Shown here: piece by piece, positions 38,660-50,394 of the stretch
Numbering within the stretch: the first letter of the stretch is position 1
How the letters are laid out: the number at the start of each line of letters is the position of its first letter
Assembly: GCF_011075055.1 (NCBI RefSeq)
Contig: NC_058137.1
Coordinates: 18,275,463-18,339,462 of the forward strand
Direction of reading: 5' to 3'
Length of the DNA stretch: 64,000 nt
Origin: Mangifera indica
Taxonomy: Eukaryota; Streptophyta; Magnoliopsida; Sapindales; Anacardiaceae
Translations under genes and position numbers: made by a program
Notes under the pieces: generated by a model
Databases searched by the model: none
Seen by the model: only the letters and a program-made list of their open reading frames with translations
Told to the model about the DNA's origin: nothing

Positions 38660-40370
38660 TTGAGAATATAGATAAAAGTAAAAAACTTCTCTCAATTGGC
38701 AAGACCATAAACAAAGTAGAAGGAAAGAAAGTTACTAGTTTAGCAACTTGGCAATTTAATCAAGAGTATTCTAGGCATATGCTTGAGAAAATGATAGTAA
38801 TGGATGAACAACTTTTTTAGTAGTGGAACAAGTTTTTAGTGATTATGTTGGCTCATTGTAACCTTTATGGCAACATATTTCACTTCTTTTAGTTGTTAGA
38901 GATTACATGAAGATTTTCATGATAGAGAAATTGATGTTGCAAAAAAAAAAAAAATTTAAATCTTTGAAGTCTAGGATTGCTCATACCACTAATATATAGA
39001 CTTCTATTTAAAATTTAAATTATTTATGTTTAGTAGCTCATTTTATTGATGAGAATTAAAAGTTACATAAATGAGTTTTGAATTTCATGACCATATCATC
39101 ACCAAGGTAAAAAGGTTAAAAAAGTGTTGGAGTAATGTATAAATGATAGCAGTACTAACACTCATGTGTCAACCATTACGGTGGATAATGCAAGCTCAAA
39201 TGATGTGGTTGTTAAATATTTGAAGGGTAAATTGTTGGGTAAGAAAAATTTAATTTTGAATGGTGATTTTGTTCATATGAGATGCATAACTCATATTATG
39301 AATTTGATTGTCAAAAATTGTTTAGGTAAGGTTAAAGATTCTATTACTTGGATTCATGATTTAGTTAGGTATGTGAGGAGTTCTCCTATAAAAGCCCAAG
39401 TGTTTGAAAAATGTATCAAAGAAGAAAGAATATTGTATAAAGGGTTTAATGTCTTGATGTTCCAACTAGATGAAACTCCACTTATCTCATATTAGATGTA
39501 GCAATAAAATTAAAAAAAGTCTTTTGAAGGTTGAAAATGAGGATACATCATATAGCATTGAAATGAAAAATGGTACACTGTCATTTTATGACTGGGAGAT
39601 TGCAACTGTACTAGCAAAGATACTAAGCACATTTTATAAAATAACAAAAAGTATCTCTGATTCTAAATATATGACTTCTAATTATTATTTTAATAAGATT
39701 GTTGGAATTATCACTTCTTTGTGTGAGTGGGAGAAAGACCTAATCCTTGTGTTCAAAAAATGGCTTGGAAAATGAGAGAGAAGTTTGACAAATATTATGG
39801 GGATTTAGATAAAACAAACGTGATGGTGTTGACTGTTGTGGTATTAGATCCTCGCTATAAGATGAAATATGTAAAATTTTGTTTGAAAATGATGTGGAAG
39901 CTATTGAGATAGTGTTTTGCTACTTGAGATATGTTGTTGCAATAAATGTATGATATGTATACGGAAATTTATTCAAGTTTGCATGAAGTTGAAGCTTTGA
40001 GGTCCTTTGAGGTTACAATAATTACAAAAAAGTTATTAACTAGTGTTTTTGATGGTTCTAATAATAATAATTGAATGGAGAAGCTCATACACAAATATTT
40101 GATGGAGTTACATGTGCAAAAACAAAACAAAGTTACAACATTATCGGGAGGAGAGTCTTAAAGATATTACAATTGATGTGGATATCTTGGCTTGGTGGAA
40201 GTTGAATACACCAAAACTTAAGGTTTTATCCCTTATGGAAAAAGATATATTAGTACACCGGGTCAAGCACTAGACCAATTATGGAGTTGCATAAGTCCAC
40301 TAGTTATAGAAACCTTAATTTGTGCACAAGATTAGTTAAGATCTTCATCCACACCAATCTAAGTTGAGTA
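38660..40370 (+). pseudogene. hAT transposase, core and C-terminal part
   Basis: This continues the gene cut at 29469. Around 38747-38810 a frame reads WQFNQEYSRHMLEKMIVMDE. The open frame 39166-39495 reads TVDNASSNDVVVKYLKGKLL and HMRCITHIMNLIVKNCLG, the conserved catalytic-region signature of plant hAT (RICESLEEPER/DAYSLEEPER-like) transposases. 39470-39912 continues with DWEIATVLAKILSTFYKITK and VVLDPRYKMKYVKFC. Near 40185-40250 the dimerisation region starts (DILAWWKLNTPKL). Breaks: the conserved Trp of the DVPTRWNST motif is a TGA (about 39480), a later conserved Trp (CAQDW) is a TAG (about 40340), and the ASESAFSTGG region is absent. The first third, between the BED finger and the core, is poorly preserved. 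Confidence 0.85.
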
Positions 40371-40949
40371 TAATCTAGAAGATTTGAAACTTTATGATTC
40401 ATGTTAGTTAAATATTTTAATATATTACTATGTTACCCTAATATCAATTGAATAAGCTAATCGATTTCTTTGTATTTAATTTCCAAAGATGAATGGCTTA
40501 AAAAAAAAATCTAAATGCAAACGGCAATAAATGGTACTAAAAAAAGAATTTTGTATTGTCATTTATATATATTAAAGTTTTCTGATTTGCCTTACTTATT
40601 TGTTTTTGTTTTATGTGTTCTTGTATTTTAAGTTAAAGGTAGAATAATAGTTGTGTTTGGAGTTTAAAACAATTTGTGCTTTAAAGTAGTTTTTCTCTTT
40701 GGTCACAACATCAGTTAATGTTTTTTGAATTACTTGAATATTTCTTAACAAAGTATTTAACAACTTATTGAGTATTTTAAGTTAATTGGAGAGTTGATTG
40801 AGTTTACCATTCACCTTATTATGCAATCTTGTGGAATTTTAATTACAAACAGGTTTGTGGAGTTTTATGATTCTTGATCATTCTTCAACATATTTTTGAC
40901 TAAACAATCAAATCTAATAAAGTTCTTTGTTGTGCAACTATACAAGAGA
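40371..40949. other. AT-rich spacer, end of hAT element not defined
   Basis: No gene was recognised. The right end of the hAT element should lie here or further right; a TTCACCTTA segment near 40811 vaguely resembles a hAT end, but no duplication confirms it. Confidence 0.35.
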
Positions 40950-42837
40950 ATGAATGATTGTTAACATTCGTGCACCATTTGATTTTTTTCTCATGTTTTC
41001 TTGTCTCTTTAATCACTGTAATGGTTAGTGCATAAACAATAGCAAAGTTGTGAGAGAAGCCATGTGTTTCTTGATGGATCCTCAGATGAGAAGGAAGGTT
41101 TGCTATGTCCAATTCCCTCGGAAATTTGATGATATTGATAGACACAATCGTTTTGCTAATAGAAACACAGTTTTCTTTGATGTAAGCCTAAAAGCTTAAA
41201 ATTAGGGTCTTGGTCTCTTCTATATTGTCTAAGATCAATATAATATAGCTTTTCTTTCCCTATTTTTCAAATTAACATGAGAGGCCTATATGGAATTCAG
41301 GGTCCAGTGTATGTTGGCACATGATGTGTTTTCAGAAGGCAAACTTTATATGGGTATGAGCCTCTAAAAGGTCCCAAATGCCCCAAGATGGTGTCTATGA
41401 CTGTTGCCCATGTTTTGGTCACCACAAAAAGTATGATAAACGTAGAGCCAATAGAGAAAGTGCAAGCCTAGGAGGCATCAAATTTTTATCAAGGTAAATC
41501 ATCTCTAAATTTGCTCTTTGATTGCATAACTTGAACTTAAATTTGTAACCTCAGTTAAAATGGAGGACGGCAATGAGCTATTGATGTCCCAGATGAATTT
41601 GGAAAGAAATTTGGATAGTCAACAATTTTTGTGACTTCAACTTAAAGAAGCTATTCGACTCGTTAGTTATGGGTATCAAGACAAGACTAAATATGGTCTT
41701 GAGGTAATATCAGAAGCTTCAATCTTTAATATTCTGCATTTTGTTTTATCTAGGAAAATCTAAATTTTGGTTGTTTTTACCTATGCAATTGGGATGGATT
41801 TATGGTTCAATTATAGAGGATATTCTTACTGGTTTCAAGATGCATTTTTGTGGCTAGAGGTTCGTATATTATTTGCCAAAAATGGCTGCATTTAAGGGTT
41901 TAGCTCTATCAACTTATCCGATAGGTTAAATCAAGTCTTTTGGTGGGCACTTGGTTCAGTTGAGATTTTCTTCAATCGTCATAGTCTAGTCTGGTGTGGC
42001 TACAAGAAAGGAAAGCTCAAGTTTCTTGAGCGTTTTGCATATGTCAGCATAACTCTCTATCCATTCACTTTTTCACCTCTCCTTGCTTTTTGTCTCCTCC
42101 TTACTATCTACTTGCTCACTGATAAATTTATCATACCAGAGGTAACAATTGACTTTTCGATACTACATAATGAATAAAAGCATTTTCAAATTCCTTGTGA
42201 AACACAGAATTAGTGCACTTATATCTGTTCAACGAATGCGTACACATTGCATCCTTTTGGTGTACTAATAAACTTGTTCTTCCGTGATCTAGATCACCAC
42301 TTTTGCTAGTCTCTTCTTCATTGCTCTCTTCATCTCAATCTTCACGATGGGCATTCTTGAGCTAAGACAAAGTGGAGTGAACATAGAGGAATAATGGAGA
42401 AATAAACAATTCTGGACCTTTTTGCTGTTGTGCAAGGTCTTCTCAAAGTTTTGGCTGGAATTGACAACAATTTCATGGTCACATCCAAGGCATCCGATGA
42501 TGAGGAGTTTGGTGGACTCTACACCTTCAAGTGGACAGCTCTCCTAATCATCCCACTAGTGTATTGATCATCAACCTTGTTGGAGTTGTTGCAGGTATCT
42601 CAAACGCCATAAACAATGGAACTTAAGCATGGGAACCTCTATTTGGAAAGCTCTTCTTTGCCTTCTGGGTGATTGTACATCTCTACCCTTTCCTCAAAGG
42701 TCTGATGAGAAGGCAGAACAGGACACCAACTATTGTTGTTATATGGTCAATCCTTCTCCTTGGTTCGGATCAGAATCGATCCATCTATAATGAAAACCGA
42801 TAGGCCTACCACCTCAATGTGTGGAATCAATTGTTAA
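40950..42837 (+). pseudogene. CESA: Cellulose synthase (CESA) pseudogene, 3' third with introns
   Basis: Segments follow the C-terminal third of plant CESA, the plasma-membrane catalytic subunit making cellulose. 41045-41191 is open and reads [20 protein letters not shown], ending in a GT donor at 41192. 41271-41493 reads MRGLYGIQGPVYVGT, a TGA, then [19 protein letters not shown], with a frameshift before the conserved CCPCFG. 41555-41702 reads ELLMSQMN, then LKEAIRLVSYGYQDKTKYGL. From about 41789 come [17 protein letters not shown], the transmembrane C-terminus, and the terminal CGINC with a TAA at 42835-42837. Intron positions look like those of real CESA genes, so it is not a processed copy. 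Two acceptor sites (41270 and about 41788) appear changed from CAG to CAA. The N-terminal RING finger and the first catalytic Asp region are absent. The gene is dead. Confidence 0.9.
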
Positions 42838-44617
42838 AGGCTCAATTTCTTATTCTTCTTTGAATCAATCTCTGCATCGCCAAGCATTTGTTGTACATTA
42901 ATTCTTTGCCTGAAAGTATATATATTTGATGCATAAACCAACCAACTGGATGTGCACAGAAGGGAATAAAGCTAGAGTGGAATTTTTTGTGTAGCAATAT
43001 GTGTTGTAAGTTATTAGATTAGATTTGTTTTTTCCAACCCGATTGTAACCCAAATCCAGTGAAGAACCCTAAATCTTTGGCTAATCAATTTGTCATCTTT
43101 TGATGACAAGACTATAAGGCTTTTGAAGCTCTTTTGATGATGATTCTGCTCTTACCAACTTTTGATGCCAATGTCACCGAAATTTGGTGAAACAGTGAAG
43201 AATGTGTCACTGTTTTGAGCAATAGTTTTGGTCTGCGAAACCATCAATTTAGGCCATTTTTCAATGCGATTTTCAATTCCAATCATGTAACACAATTCCA
43301 AAATATATTCTAACATGTTTCCAAACATTAATTTCATACAATTTAATTGAATTTAATTCTTGCCCAAAATCCAAAATTGAATAAATATTCATGCAAAAGC
43401 CAAAATTCAGATTATATAATTCACTGCACCCAAAATTTAATTCACGGAAGAGTAAAGCATAAAAATACTTTTGTTTTTGATTATTTGCATTCTCCTCATC
43501 GGGTTGACAATTTTTAGACATTTAAATAACAGTTCACATATCATCCAACTATCATATGACAATTTTTTATATAACCAAATCGAATAAACCCATCATAGAT
43601 AGACTCAGATCTAATACCAAATTTATGAAACGATAGTTTTTTGGAATTTCAATATATTAAATAAACCAAGAAAGATTCCATCTTTATGTGTTGTGGATAG
43701 AAAATGCTACAACATTGATATGTCCATAATTCTAATTAAAACAAATGGATAATTAATTAAATTAACCTTATTTGAGACAGTTTATACGATGTTAGTTAAT
43801 ATTTCAGGGGTTATATAAATATAAATGTAAGAACAGAGTTTGTGAAATTACCCTATATAATGGGTTTTTCATAAAGTTGTACTATATTCAAATTGATAAT
43901 CCGACATAGAGAATTTCTAAAAATCATTCTTTTTAAATAAAACTTGCTCTAAATTGGTTGAAAGCTTAGTATAAAAGTGTTAATTGGATTTATTTTAGAG
44001 TTTTGTTTTCGTGATTTTTTAATGTTTATGATTTGGAGTTGTGTTTTCTATTTGGGGTATGAGTTTAAGAATTGTAGTGGATGAATGTTGTACTTTTATG
44101 TGAAAATTGATTCAATGTAGACGGAAAAACTATTTAGAGAGGGTTAGAGTGTGTTTTTCTGGTACAAAAGGGTTTAATATAAAAATTGTGAAAATCTCAT
44201 CAAGAGACATTATTTTTCCAATAGGTATGATCAAGCCCAATGGCAAATCATTTTAATAACAGGGTAAAATGAACTTTTTTAGTAGACATTTTTGAAGCTA
44301 TAATAAAATTGTATCAGACAAAACTCTATTCCTAGAATGTATATTTTCAGTAAATGGAATGTGGAGGTTAATCGTTATTTATAGTAAGAGTGATGACTTT
44401 TTTTTTTTTTTTTTCAGTTTTCCTGGATCGCAAAGCCCAGAGGGTTAATTGCTCCCAACCGAAGGAATAGTTCACAGCAATTCATGTTATTGAGAGTTGC
44501 TGAGAAATTTTTAATAAATGAGAACTTTTAATTGACAACCACACAATTGCCTGCCTTATCTGGGTGATCAGATTAATTTTATTAACAATTCAACATGGAG
44601 TTAAGCTTCAAAAAGAC
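42838..44617. other. Intergenic, with possible minus-strand LTR primer site
   Basis: No gene was recognised. Near 43605-43618 the minus strand reads TTGGTATTAGATCT, which resembles an LTR primer site (TGGTATCAGAGC) with two changes, and minus-strand TTTCA lies a few bases before it. This may be the edge of a small LTR element lying to the right, but the other LTR was not found. Minus-strand open frames at 43152-43521 have no recognisable domain. Confidence 0.35.
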
Positions 44618-44989
44618 TTATAAACTGATAAATGAATATAGATCAGGAGGAATGGAGACTTCAACAGCACCTTCCATCATCTGAGAAACTTTCTTCATGG
44701 TTGGTCTTAGTGATGGATCCTCCTGAATGCACCAGATTGCTATCTTCACAAATTTCTCTACCCTCGTCATGTCTTCCATTGCCTCTTCATCATGCTCCAC
44801 TAACAACTCCAATCTACCTTCCTTAAAGCAGTCATATGCCCAATCTGCAAGTACAATTTCACATTCTTCCTTGGCATTCACATCATATTTCCTTCTGCAG
44901 CAAACAAGCTCAAGTAGTAGAATTCCAAAGCTGTAAACATCAACTTTAGATGTGACAGGCAGGTTCTTGAACCATTCTGGGGCAACATA
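44618..44989 (-). pseudogene. Detached C-terminal part of the lectin receptor kinase
   Basis: This continues in the same frame as the 676-codon reading to its right; only the TGA at 44990-44992 separates them. It holds kinase subdomains VIII-XI: YVAPEWFKNLPVTSKVDVYS starts right after the stop, followed by FGILLLELVCCRRK, the WAYDCFKEGRLELLV region, and the subdomain XI motif IWCIQEDPSLRPTMKKV with its conserved Arg. It ends at a TAA at 44618-44620 after a SIPPDLYSF segment typical of the family. The remaining 123 codons are intact. Without readthrough or reversion this part would not be made. Confidence 0.88.
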
Positions 44990-47020
44990 TCATTTGGTTC
45001 CTCTAATTTTAGTTGTGGTGTGAGTCTGATCCACCTTCAACAGCTTGGCCAACCCAAAATCAGATATCCTCGCTGTAAGATAGTCATCCAAGAGAATATT
45101 TTGAGGCTTGATATCACAATGTATGATTGTATTGATGCATTCTTCATGCAAGTAAAACAGCCCTCTGGCTGTTCCAGAAGCAATCTGCATCCTTTCGCAC
45201 CAATTCAGCCTCGATTCTTCAAACAAGAAGTCTGATAAAGAACCATTGCTCATGTATTCATATACAAGAAGGCGATGTTGCCTCTCATTGCAGAATCCCA
45301 GCAACTGCACTAAGTTCTTGTGATTTGTTCGCCCAATTGCTGTCATTTCTGCTTTGAATTCTTCTTCACTTTCACTCACTTCCTTGTTTAACTTCTTGAC
45401 TGCAACCAAGTTTTCCTTCTCGTTTGCTAAGACTCCCTTGTAAACAGTTCCAAAAGCACCCCTCCCTAGCTCTTCCTTGAAGCTTTTTGTAACTTCCACT
45501 ATTTCTTTGTAAGTGAAACTTTGCAGGTTTAAGGCTGGCATACCTTTTTGTGGCTGAACTATTTTCAGCTTCCTTCGATTCAAGAAGTAGAGGAAAATGC
45601 AGGTTGATAGAAGAAATAAGAGATTTAGGAAGGCGGAGCTACCCAATAGTCCAGATAAAATGTTAATCACTGTCGAATTTTCTGTTTTCTTTGAAGCTGG
45701 AGGTGAACTGGAGTAATTTTTCCTTACTTTTATCAAGGTCTTGCCTCCAGTGGTCGGATCAGCCCTCCCATTTGACAGAGGTGCTCTCTTCTTCCAGCAT
45801 TCTGAATATCTGTAAAATGCAGCATCACAAAAACAGTCACTCAAGCAAACCTGTCTACACCAGTCCTCACTCACTGCTTTATAATATTCATAATCACATA
45901 GAGGCCAGTCTGTATTAGGCATCTCATTTAACTCAAAAAAATCCATTTCTTCAGATGCTTTTTCACAACTCTGTGGAACAAAGTTTTTCTGGCATCCCTT
46001 CATTACATCATCTAGATCCAGGAAGGTGTAACCATAAGGGCACTGGCACATCTTCCTTGAATCCTCTCCCAAACTGCAGTAACTATTTAGGCCACAGGCT
46101 CCGCTGCCTGTAACTCCACGAATTCGCAGGCATATGTTTGAAGGAATATAGAACAAAGTCGACCAACGCATCGGCCACTTCCCACCGCTTGCAGCAGTGC
46201 TCTTTGGGTATATGTACCTCCTGAAAACTCCATCACTGTCGACAATTGCTCTCTGGTAGAAGTCTTGAGTCGATGCTCTATCTGATGACACCATTTTGAG
46301 TATAGTTTGGTTCCTAGCTATAACGTATATGAAGCCAGACTGGTTGAAGATCAACCGGAAGCCACTACCTATGGTAGAATTTTGAGTTGACCAATAACCA
46401 GAATTTGATGTATCCTGTGGGAAATGTGTGGTGAGTAACAGGAGATTTCCATCAGTTAGGTGGAACATAAATCTCCCTTTTGAAAAATTTTTATCTGAGA
46501 TAGAAGCATAGAGTTTCATGTCCAGATTCATTATCTGAGTGGGAAGAATTGTATCAGTTGGATTATCAAAACTCTCCCACAAATTTTCAGATTCTTGGCT
46601 TGCTAGAACGAAGTTTCCAGTGTCAAGCATGGCTGCATAGGCAACTGCAGTACCACCTCGGTCAGCAATTCGCGTCTGCTTTCCTGTAGAATTACTGAGA
46701 ATAAAGTCGCCATCTGCGGTAAGTTCAACCTTTGATCCTCTCTGCACATACTTATTTCTATTGGCTGACCAGACGATAGTTCTTTCAGGTATCTTGTTAA
46801 ACCAGATGGCTAGTAAGAAGCCCTTATTCTCAATTTTTCTGAAACCAAAAGCGAAATCCCCAGACGGCGATACCCAGGAAGGCGAAGCAGAGTCATCATC
46901 AGAGGCCATGAGAGATGAGCCCAGCGAAACATTTCTATATCTTTGAGCTGCACAGGAAATTGGCAATAACAGAAGAAGAATCAACATATAAAAATGATAA
47001 AAAAGCACAGCGTGCTTCAT
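44990..47020 (-). CDS. LECRK-like: G-type lectin S-receptor-like Ser/Thr kinase, ends at premature TGA
   Basis: This is a plasma-membrane receptor kinase of the LECRK/RLK1-like group, members of which are linked to defence and stress signalling; its ligand is unknown. Domains by residue: signal peptide 1-25 (hydrophobic, cut near CAAQ); bulb-type lectin domain about 45-165 (WVSPSGDFAFGF, IVWSANRN, LDTGNFVL, WESFDNPTDT); Cys-rich EGF-like part about 305-350; PAN-like part about 375-415; membrane segment about 452-480; kinase from 502. The kinase has the glycine loop GRGAFG (519-524), Lys542 in VAVKK, the catalytic loop HCDIKPQN (634-641; Cys before Asp, so non-RD) and DFG (654-656). It ends at residue 676, where the GTKGYVAPEW motif has TGA in place of the Gly codon (one base from GGA). 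The rest of the kinase follows in frame to 44618, giving about 800 codons, the usual family length. There is no intron, as usual for the group. Truncated as read, the kinase lacks the APE region and lobe and should be inactive. Confidence 0.92.
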   Translation of the reverse strand: MKHAVLFYHFYMLILLLLLPISCAAQRYRNVSLGSSLMASDDDSASPSWVSPSGDFAFGFRKIENKGFLLAIWFNKIPERTIVWSANRNKYVQRGSKVELTADGDFILSNSTGKQTRIADRGGTAVAYAAMLDTGNFVLASQESENLWESFDNPTDTILPTQIMNLDMKLYASISDKNFSKGRFMFHLTDGNLLLLTTHFPQDTSNSGYWSTQNSTIGSGFRLIFNQSGFIYVIARNQTILKMVSSDRASTQDFYQRAIVDSDGVFRRYIYPKSTAASGGKWPMRWSTLFYIPSNICLRIRGVTGSGACGLNSYCSLGEDSRKMCQCPYGYTFLDLDDVMKGCQKNFVPQSCEKASEEMDFFELNEMPNTDWPLCDYEYYKAVSEDWCRQVCLSDCFCDAAFYRYSECWKKRAPLSNGRADPTTGGKTLIKVRKNYSSSPPASKKTENSTVINILSGLLGSSAFLNLLFLLSTCIFLYFLNRRKLKIVQPQKGMPALNLQSFTYKEIVEVTKSFKEELGRGAFGTVYKGVLANEKENLVAVKKLNKEVSESEEEFKAEMTAIGRTNHKNLVQLLGFCNERQHRLLVYEYMSNGSLSDFLFEESRLNWCERMQIASGTARGLFYLHEECINTIIHCDIKPQNILLDDYLTARISDFGLAKLLKVDQTHTTTKIRGTK

Positions 47021-48949
47021 TTTCCCAGAGGCTGGAGACGTTTAACAAACAATAGCAAGATTCACAACAACACAACTATAATAAATATGTGAATATTTCT
47101 TATGCTATAATATAATTTTTAATAAATGTTTTTACAACAATAAATTTCAGAAAACAATTACTTGAGAAATTATATTGTTTTATGAAAACTAATTTTGTTT
47201 TATAAAAAATGAGTCAATTTCGGGACTTAAAGAAATTATATTAGGCCATAAAATACTTTCAAGTACAAAAAGAATAATACATCATACATTATGAAACTTT
47301 TTCTTACCTCAGAAATTTACGAAATTTAAGCTATTATTTTTATACGTAGAAAGAAACACAATTATCTCTACGTTCCTCTAGTTAGTGATCATAAAATCAA
47401 ACTTAACAATAAGAAATCTTAAACTAAAAGAATTGTCACATGTATGATTGTGTGTGCATGCGTATGTTTGCCCCTCGTGGTGCCCTGATGAATAACCAAA
47501 GATCCCATAACTTTACTTTAAAAAAAAAGAAAGCATTAAAAATAAAAGAAATGTTTATCAATTTATAAAACTTTAAAGCATAAAATGCCCAATTGAAGCT
47601 TAATGTACACATTCCACAAGTTTTAATAATTTTATACTCATCATTAATCCATGAAATTCAAACAAATGAGATGGGAATATGACGGATTTGCCAAAAAAAA
47701 GAAAGGTAAATTTTAGTTCAATTGTCTCTTCAATATGTTCACTAAAATTAATATAGAAACATTGTCTAGAATTTAATTTTTTTTTTGTATTTTTTTTCTG
47801 TAACAAAGAACATTACCTAAGTCAGACTATCTTATTTGGATAGAACCGATTATATTGAATAAGTTAAACTCCAGATCCAATGATCGATCTCATAACTACT
47901 GAAACAAGTAAGTCAAAAATTTAATATTAAAATATCATTAAACAAGTTATACTCTTTTATATATGAAAGTTGAAACATCTTTTTTTGTCACTTATATTAT
48001 TCCTTGAGAATTTATTTTACCATCAAATAATAGAAAATTATTTTGTTATTATTATTATTATTATTATTTATAAATATAAGAGAAATTATATTATTTTCTA
48101 GACATTCTAAAAATTTATTGAAAAAAAATGTAAGTATAAATTTAAAAGGTTACTTTTTATCCTAAAGTGGGGAAATTTTTTTAAGGTTAAATAAAAAATT
48201 TCTTAATTCTTCCATTTTTTGACTTAATTTTCTTTATTAAATAAAGCTTCCTATTACTTTCTTATCAAAGTAAACATGAAGTTTGCAATTAAAGAAAATT
48301 AAGTGTCATAGTTTGAATTTTCAACTCTGAATAATTCAAACATAGACTCCACCCAAGGACTCAGCCTTTTCAATCTTCCACAGAGAAAAAAATTATGTCT
48401 AGTCTTTCTAACTCCACAACTTCATTGAATTATTTTAAGGATGAATTTTCCTGCATGGAAGTTTCGAACAGGCCTTTATTTTTGTGTCAGTCTGCTGGAC
48501 CTGGTTCTTTTTGTCGGCGTGACTTACGCTTTTGATTTTCAAGCGAAGAAAATACAGCATTCCCTTTCCGTATTATTTACTCAGAAACTAAATATTAATA
48601 TATCCAAATTTATATCGAGAAAAAAAAGTATATTGAATTACCAAAGTGTCCTTGGCTGTATGGCATTCCAAGGGATCCTTTCAGCTTCCCCCCAAGTGCT
48701 TGGAAATGCAAGGAAATAATCTGAAGCAAAACAAGAGCAATGGAGCTTTTTTTCGGACTAGAAATTGTTCTAGCTTCAGCTTCATCAAGCACAACCAACC
48801 ATAACCAAGAGACATTAATTTATAGCAACTATAATATATTTATTTATTGAATTAGTAGCGACACCACTATAACAAACAATTAATACCTCTAGGAAGATTG
48901 TACAATGGATCCTCTATTATATTATAGAGTGCCTGACTGAAAGTGCTAC
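47021..48949. other. Promoter side of the kinase gene and AT-rich spacer
   Basis: The first few hundred bases lie upstream of the minus-strand kinase gene and should hold its promoter. A TA-rich stretch at about 47080-47115 could hold a TATA element, but I cannot single one out. A (TTA)n run lies at 48045-48069. Open frames at 48441-48719 (plus) and 48610-48798 (minus) have no recognised domain. Confidence 0.4.
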
Positions 48950-49183
48950 AGGAAATAAAAGGCTGGCTTCAGCTTGTGATGTTGAATGGCCATGCATGGA
49001 CCTGGTGGAAAAGGTACTTCAACTACTCCTTCAAGCATCGGTATAACCTTCCTCATTGTTGGGCGAAGAGTGAGATCTTCTTGCATGCCCCAAATGCAAC
49101 CATCACAAACCTCTGCAGCTTATTCATGTCATCAATGTCATCCGGATCATCTTTAACTAGAGTACCCAATCGTCTTTTCTGAT

Positions 49184-50345
49184 TGTTAGTGTATGCCCTA
49201 GAAACTATTTTTATTGTCGATTTTAATGTATTTTATCTTGTATATAATCTTCTAAATAATTTATTAATAAAGAAATAGTTATTTTGTTCATATACATAAG
49301 TTGTTTTCTTTATTTTGTGATAATATAAAATATGTGTATGAACTGTCTAAATGACTTATTTAATATAAACTAAATCATAGAATTGTTTCCTATAAATATG
49401 ATATAACTTGGGCAATTATATCACATAGTACACATACGAATATTTCTGTTGAATGTCATGAGATGATAATAGTGTGTGTAATGATGATAGTCATGCCATT
49501 AGGGTATTAGTATGGATAAACAGTTAGAGAACTACTTTTCGAAAATGACTAATAACGATAAGTCACATGGTCATTAAATTATAGTCAATGACTTACTATA
49601 AAATCGTGCAAGTGTATGAAGTAATCCTTTGACCTGAGGCATAATAGTTGAATCTGATACAGATATGTGTGATTCATATGGTGTATATATGCGGGGTTAA
49701 TCGCATCTCGTAAAACAAATTATATTGGTCATGTGTTATTTGTATGTGGAGAAGAATGTTGGTTAAGATAAGATCCGTTGACTTGAAAGTATTAGGTTTT
49801 AAATATTCGTTGATTCGATCTAGATCTGAGTTTGAAGCAATCATTGATAAATATTGAAAATCGAATCTCTGACCAGAGTATAATATAAGTCATATGAAGG
49901 ATGTTCGTTATGACATGTTTCAAATATTTAAACTGATGATTTATAAAGAATCAAAATTAGGACTTTGACAATCCATGAGTCTGAAATCTATCTGGATTGG
50001 ACAACGGAAGGATATTACTTACATGAAATGTACGAATGAAGATTTTAGGTTCAATAGAGTATTTCTTTATCGTGGTTTAGGGGTTATGACATATTATTAG
50101 ATGTTTACCATAGTCATTAAGGTTTTGGATATAGTTCCAGATTGTTCGAAAAGGAACTCACAACTACGTTATAGTGAATCTAAAGGGTCACACTAATGAA
50201 CCAAGCTTACAAGAGCGAGAATTAACTATCTGGGGTTGGCTAGCACCGACTGAAGGATAGTAAGAATCATATAAAATGCTACATGGATGCAAAAATAACA
50301 TCTTAAAAGTTAAGGTGTTAGTGAGATAGAATTAATGTGACTAAA

Positions 50346-50394
<49 letters not shown>

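Noticed and set aside
40900..41145. 81-codon minus-strand open frame
   Set aside because: It is the antisense of the CESA exon at 41045-41191 and has no domain of its own.
44632..46946. Plus-strand open frames inside the kinase gene
   Set aside because: They are antisense shadows of the receptor kinase coding strand and of lower quality than the 676-codon frame.
48441..48798. Open frames of 92 and 62 codons upstream of the second kinase scrap
   Set aside because: One has a hydrophobic start that might look like a signal peptide, but there is no recognised domain or homologue and the frames overlap on opposite strands.
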